DNA of 38,628 nt from positions 1 to 38,628 of the forward strand of contig CAMDJX010000005.1 of assembly GCA_945900735.1 (NCBI GenBank), given 5' to 3'. The translations under genes and the position numbers were made by a program. Each line of letters starts with the position of its first letter. Positions within the stretch are counted from its first letter, which is position 1. The DNA comes from Acidimicrobium ferrooxidans DSM 10331 (lineage in GTDB: Bacteria; Actinomycetota; Acidimicrobiia; Acidimicrobiales; Ilumatobacteraceae). Positions 36,022-38,628 of this stretch are shown here, in pieces. Under the pieces are notes generated by a model. The model did no database searches, had not been told where the DNA came from, and worked only from the letters and a program-made list of their open reading frames with translations.

Positions 36022-37367
36022 CGATTAGCCACGAAACAACTCTTGTGTTTGGTTTGGCTGTGGCTGGCCAAGCAGTTGCCCGCGAGTTGATAAAACGTGG
36101 AGAAAAAATGGTGTTGGCTGATGACTCGGTCTCTGATTTGCATCGAGCATTTTCGGAAGAGATTGGTATGCCGCTTGTTTCGTTAACTGATTCCTCGGAA
36201 ATCCAAAATATTCTCAAATCGGTTACGCGAGTAGCCCCCGCACCTGGAATACCAAAACAGCATCCGGTTATTGTTGCGGCCCTCAAATTGGGAATAGAGA
36301 TTTGTTCGGAGTTGGAACTTGCTTACCGCTTCGAGCAACGCCGTGCAAGTGGCCCACGGCCAATGGTGGGAGTAACAGGGACTGACGGCAAGACAACAAC
36401 GACGCTGATGACCGCCGCGATTCTGGAAACGGCTGGCTTGCGCACGGCGGCCGTTGGCAACACCGACGTTCCGCTGATCTCTGCTCTTGATACAGACGCT
36501 CACGCTTTTGCCGTCGAATGTTCCAGCTTCCGTCTTGCCCATATTCAGCAATTTCGCATGTGTGCATCGGCTTGGCTCAACTTTGCTCCTGATCATTTGG
36601 ATTGGCATCCAAGCTTGGACGACTATTTTTCGGCGAAAGCAAGCATGTGGGCGCATTCCGTTGAAAGCGACGTGGCGGTGGTGCCAGTTGACGAACCGCA
36701 AATTTGCAGTGCAGCGCGGGCGAGTAAAGCGCGAGTCGTTACTTTCGGTATTGATGAAGGCGATTATCACGCGGCGGATGGCTGGCTGTGTGGGCCAATG
36801 GGCCAAATCATGCCGATATCCGAAATGGGACGTTCGTTGCCGCATGATGTTTCAAACGCGTTAGCCGCAACTGCGTTGTGCGTTGAATCTGGTCTGGCGA
36901 ATGTCGCAGACGTCGCTTCTGCATTGCAGATTTTTAAAAACGCACCGCATCGAATTCAGTTTGTTGGTGAAAAGGGCGGCGTTCGCTGGTTCAACGACTC
37001 CAAGGCAACAAGCCCACATGCGGTAAGCGTGGCCCTGAAGTCCTTTGAGAGTATTGTGTTGATTGCGGGGGGAAAGAACAAGGGCCTCGACCTGTCTGCA
37101 CTAGCCAATCAGCCGAATCGGATGAGAGCAGTTGTTGCGATTGGTGCTGCCGCCGACGAAGTTGCACATGCCTTCAACGGAGTGTGCGAAGTGAGACATG
37201 CCAATTCGATGCAAGAGGCTGTGAACACGGCCCACAGCCTTGCTCAAGGGGAAGACGTTGTTTTGCTTTCCCCGGGATGCACCAGTTACGACTGGTACGC
37301 GAACTACGGTCAACGTGGCGAAGATTTCATGACATGTGTCAGCAATTTGTTTACAGGCAAGGGATAG
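36018..37367 (+). CDS. murD: UDP-N-acetylmuramoylalanine-D-glutamate ligase
   Basis: VGVTGTDGKTTTTLMTAAIL, ECSSFRLAHIQQFR, NFAPDHLDWH, FNDSKATSPHAVSVAL; ATG at 36018 overlaps the mraY stop. Confidence 0.95.
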   Translation: MTISHETTLVFGLAVAGQAVARELIKRGEKMVLADDSVSDLHRAFSEEIGMPLVSLTDSSEIQNILKSVTRVAPAPGIPKQHPVIVAALKLGIEICSELELAYRFEQRRASGPRPMVGVTGTDGKTTTTLMTAAILETAGLRTAAVGNTDVPLISALDTDAHAFAVECSSFRLAHIQQFRMCASAWLNFAPDHLDWHPSLDDYFSAKASMWAHSVESDVAVVPVDEPQICSAARASKARVVTFGIDEGDYHAADGWLCGPMGQIMPISEMGRSLPHDVSNALAATALCVESGLANVADVASALQIFKNAPHRIQFVGEKGGVRWFNDSKATSPHAVSVALKSFESIVLIAGGKNKGLDLSALANQPNRMRAVVAIGAAADEVAHAFNGVCEVRHANSMQEAVNTAHSLAQGEDVVLLSPGCTSYDWYANYGQRGEDFMTCVSNLFTGKG

Positions 37368-37374
37368 GAGCGTT

Positions 37375-38565
37375 ATGGCATCGATAGTCGGTTCGTCAGG
37401 TCCATCTGCCGCGCAACGTCGTCGAGCAACACTCGATCGCAAGGGATATAGCGAGAAGCGCCGTTTAGCTACGGAGGCTCCGAACAACATTTTTTACGGC
37501 ATCTTGGTCGTTTCATCCATGTTGATTGTTTTTGGATTGATCATGGTGTTGTCGTCGTCATCAATTGTCGCAATTAATACTGGCGGCTCTCCTTGGAATA
37601 TGTTCCGCAAGCAAGCAACTTGGGCAACTTTCGGTTTGTTTGCACTGTTCTCTACTTACCGAATGCCATATCACACTTGGCACAAATTGACGAAGCCAGT
37701 TTTGGCATTTGCGTTTGGTTTGATGGCCTTACCATTTGTGCCGGGCGTCGGAATCACCACGAACGGCGCACGAGCATGGGCGCAGCTTGGCCCAATCCGT
37801 TTTCAACCATCCGAAGTCTTGAAGGTTGCCGTACTGTTGTATTGCGCAAGTGTTCTTGGAAGGCGTCGCGCAGAAATCTCTGATGTGCGTCGCACGTTCA
37901 GGCCGGTTATGTATGTCTGGGCGGCCGCCGCCGCAGCATGCTTGTTGCAAAAAGACTTTGGCGCAGCAATCGTCTTTACGTGCATCATTCTTGCGACACT
38001 TTTTATTGCTGGGACGCCACTACGCCTCATCGCGGCTGTGCTTTCAGTGACGCTGCTCGGTTCGACCATACTCATCGCATCAAGCACAAGAATGCAAAAT
38101 CGATTTCTTTCGTTTATGGACATCGAAGGCAACAAGGGCCACTATGCGTATCAAGTGTGGCAATCCATCTTGAGCATTGCCAACGGCGGAGTAGCGGGCG
38201 TTGGTGCAGGTCAGGGAACAGGTAAGTGGGGCTACGTTCCGCTAGCGCACAGCGACTTCATTTTCGCAATTGTTGCCGAGGAGTTCGGTCTCATTGGCGC
38301 GCTGTCTGTTATCGGTGGGTTTCTTGTGTTGGCTTATCTTGGTATTCAGGCTGCGCTCGGCGCACGCGATCCTTTTGGCGCGTTGTTGGCTGGCGGAATT
38401 ACTACATGGCTCTGCATCCAGGCTTGTATCAATATCGGCGGTGTAATTGGGGCGATGCCCGTTACGGGTTTAACGTTGCCGCTCATTTCGTATGGAGGAT
38501 CCTCGCTGTTTATGACGATGGCCGCAGTAGGACTGCTGCTTAACGTTGCGCGTAATATGAAGTAG
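37375..38565 (+). CDS. ftsW: SEDS division glycosyltransferase FtsW
   Basis: MVLSSSSIVAINTGGSPWNMFRKQ...GARAWAQLGPIRFQPSEVLKVAVLLY...MPVTGLTLPLISYGGSS; ATG at 37375. Confidence 0.95.
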   Translation: MASIVGSSGPSAAQRRRATLDRKGYSEKRRLATEAPNNIFYGILVVSSMLIVFGLIMVLSSSSIVAINTGGSPWNMFRKQATWATFGLFALFSTYRMPYHTWHKLTKPVLAFAFGLMALPFVPGVGITTNGARAWAQLGPIRFQPSEVLKVAVLLYCASVLGRRRAEISDVRRTFRPVMYVWAAAAAACLLQKDFGAAIVFTCIILATLFIAGTPLRLIAAVLSVTLLGSTILIASSTRMQNRFLSFMDIEGNKGHYAYQVWQSILSIANGGVAGVGAGQGTGKWGYVPLAHSDFIFAIVAEEFGLIGALSVIGGFLVLAYLGIQAALGARDPFGALLAGGITTWLCIQACINIGGVIGAMPVTGLTLPLISYGGSSLFMTMAAVGLLLNVARNMK

Positions 38566-38569
38566 AGCC

Positions 38570-38628
38570 ATGTCTGTTCCCCCAAATTCAGTTTTTGCCG
38601 TCATTACGGGGGGCGGAACCAGCGGCCA
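38570..38628 (+). CDS. murG: UDP-GlcNAc:lipid II GlcNAc transferase, N-terminus only (truncated by window edge)
   Basis: MSVPPNSVFAVITGGGTSGH: MurG N-terminal GGGTxGH motif directly after ftsW. Confidence 0.9.
   Translation, partial: MSVPPNSVFAVITGGGTSG

Noticed and set aside
1-38628. CRISPR array, prophage, transposon/IS, tRNA/rRNA, restriction-modification or toxin-antitoxin system
   Set aside because: No repeat-spacer arrays, transposase/integrase, RNA-gene signatures or defence gene families recognised; the HNH gene is a common standalone chromosomal gene and not evidence of a defence island.

Overview
The window looks like a high-coding-density actinobacterial chromosome, plausibly Acidimicrobiia-like (lineage is inferred from gene order and protein style, not tested). 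It joins two classic housekeeping neighbourhoods. The first is folC-ndk-mreBCD-mrdA(PBP2)-rodA-rne/rng-rplU-rpmA-[inverted dgt]-obgE-proB. The second is the dcw cluster mraZ-rsmH-ftsL-ftsI-murE-mraY-murD-ftsW-murG(partial), with no murF between murE and mraY. Between them lie murJ, a MoxR/VWA pair, a histidine phosphatase, a GMC oxidoreductase, glpK, an MtrAB-like two-component system with an inositol monophosphatase, dinB, a DUF3040 protein, a ROK kinase, an acyl-CoA dehydrogenase, an HNH nuclease and an LplA-like ligase. I see no phage, transposon, CRISPR, rRNA or tRNA, and no clear exotic defence or biosynthetic system. The most interesting signals are: (1) a 43-aa lipoprotein ORF absent from the ORF track, GTGA-coupled to the MtrB-like kinase in the position where LpqB normally lies; (2) a structured, possibly pseudoknotted 5' leader before the RNase E/G gene; (3) a 10-bp-periodic GTGGGG array that looks like an MraZ operator threaded through a promoter; (4) a structured leader before rsmH; (5) a LexA-like box upstream of dinB inside a divergent overlapping gene; (6) the absence of murF from an otherwise canonical dcw run.
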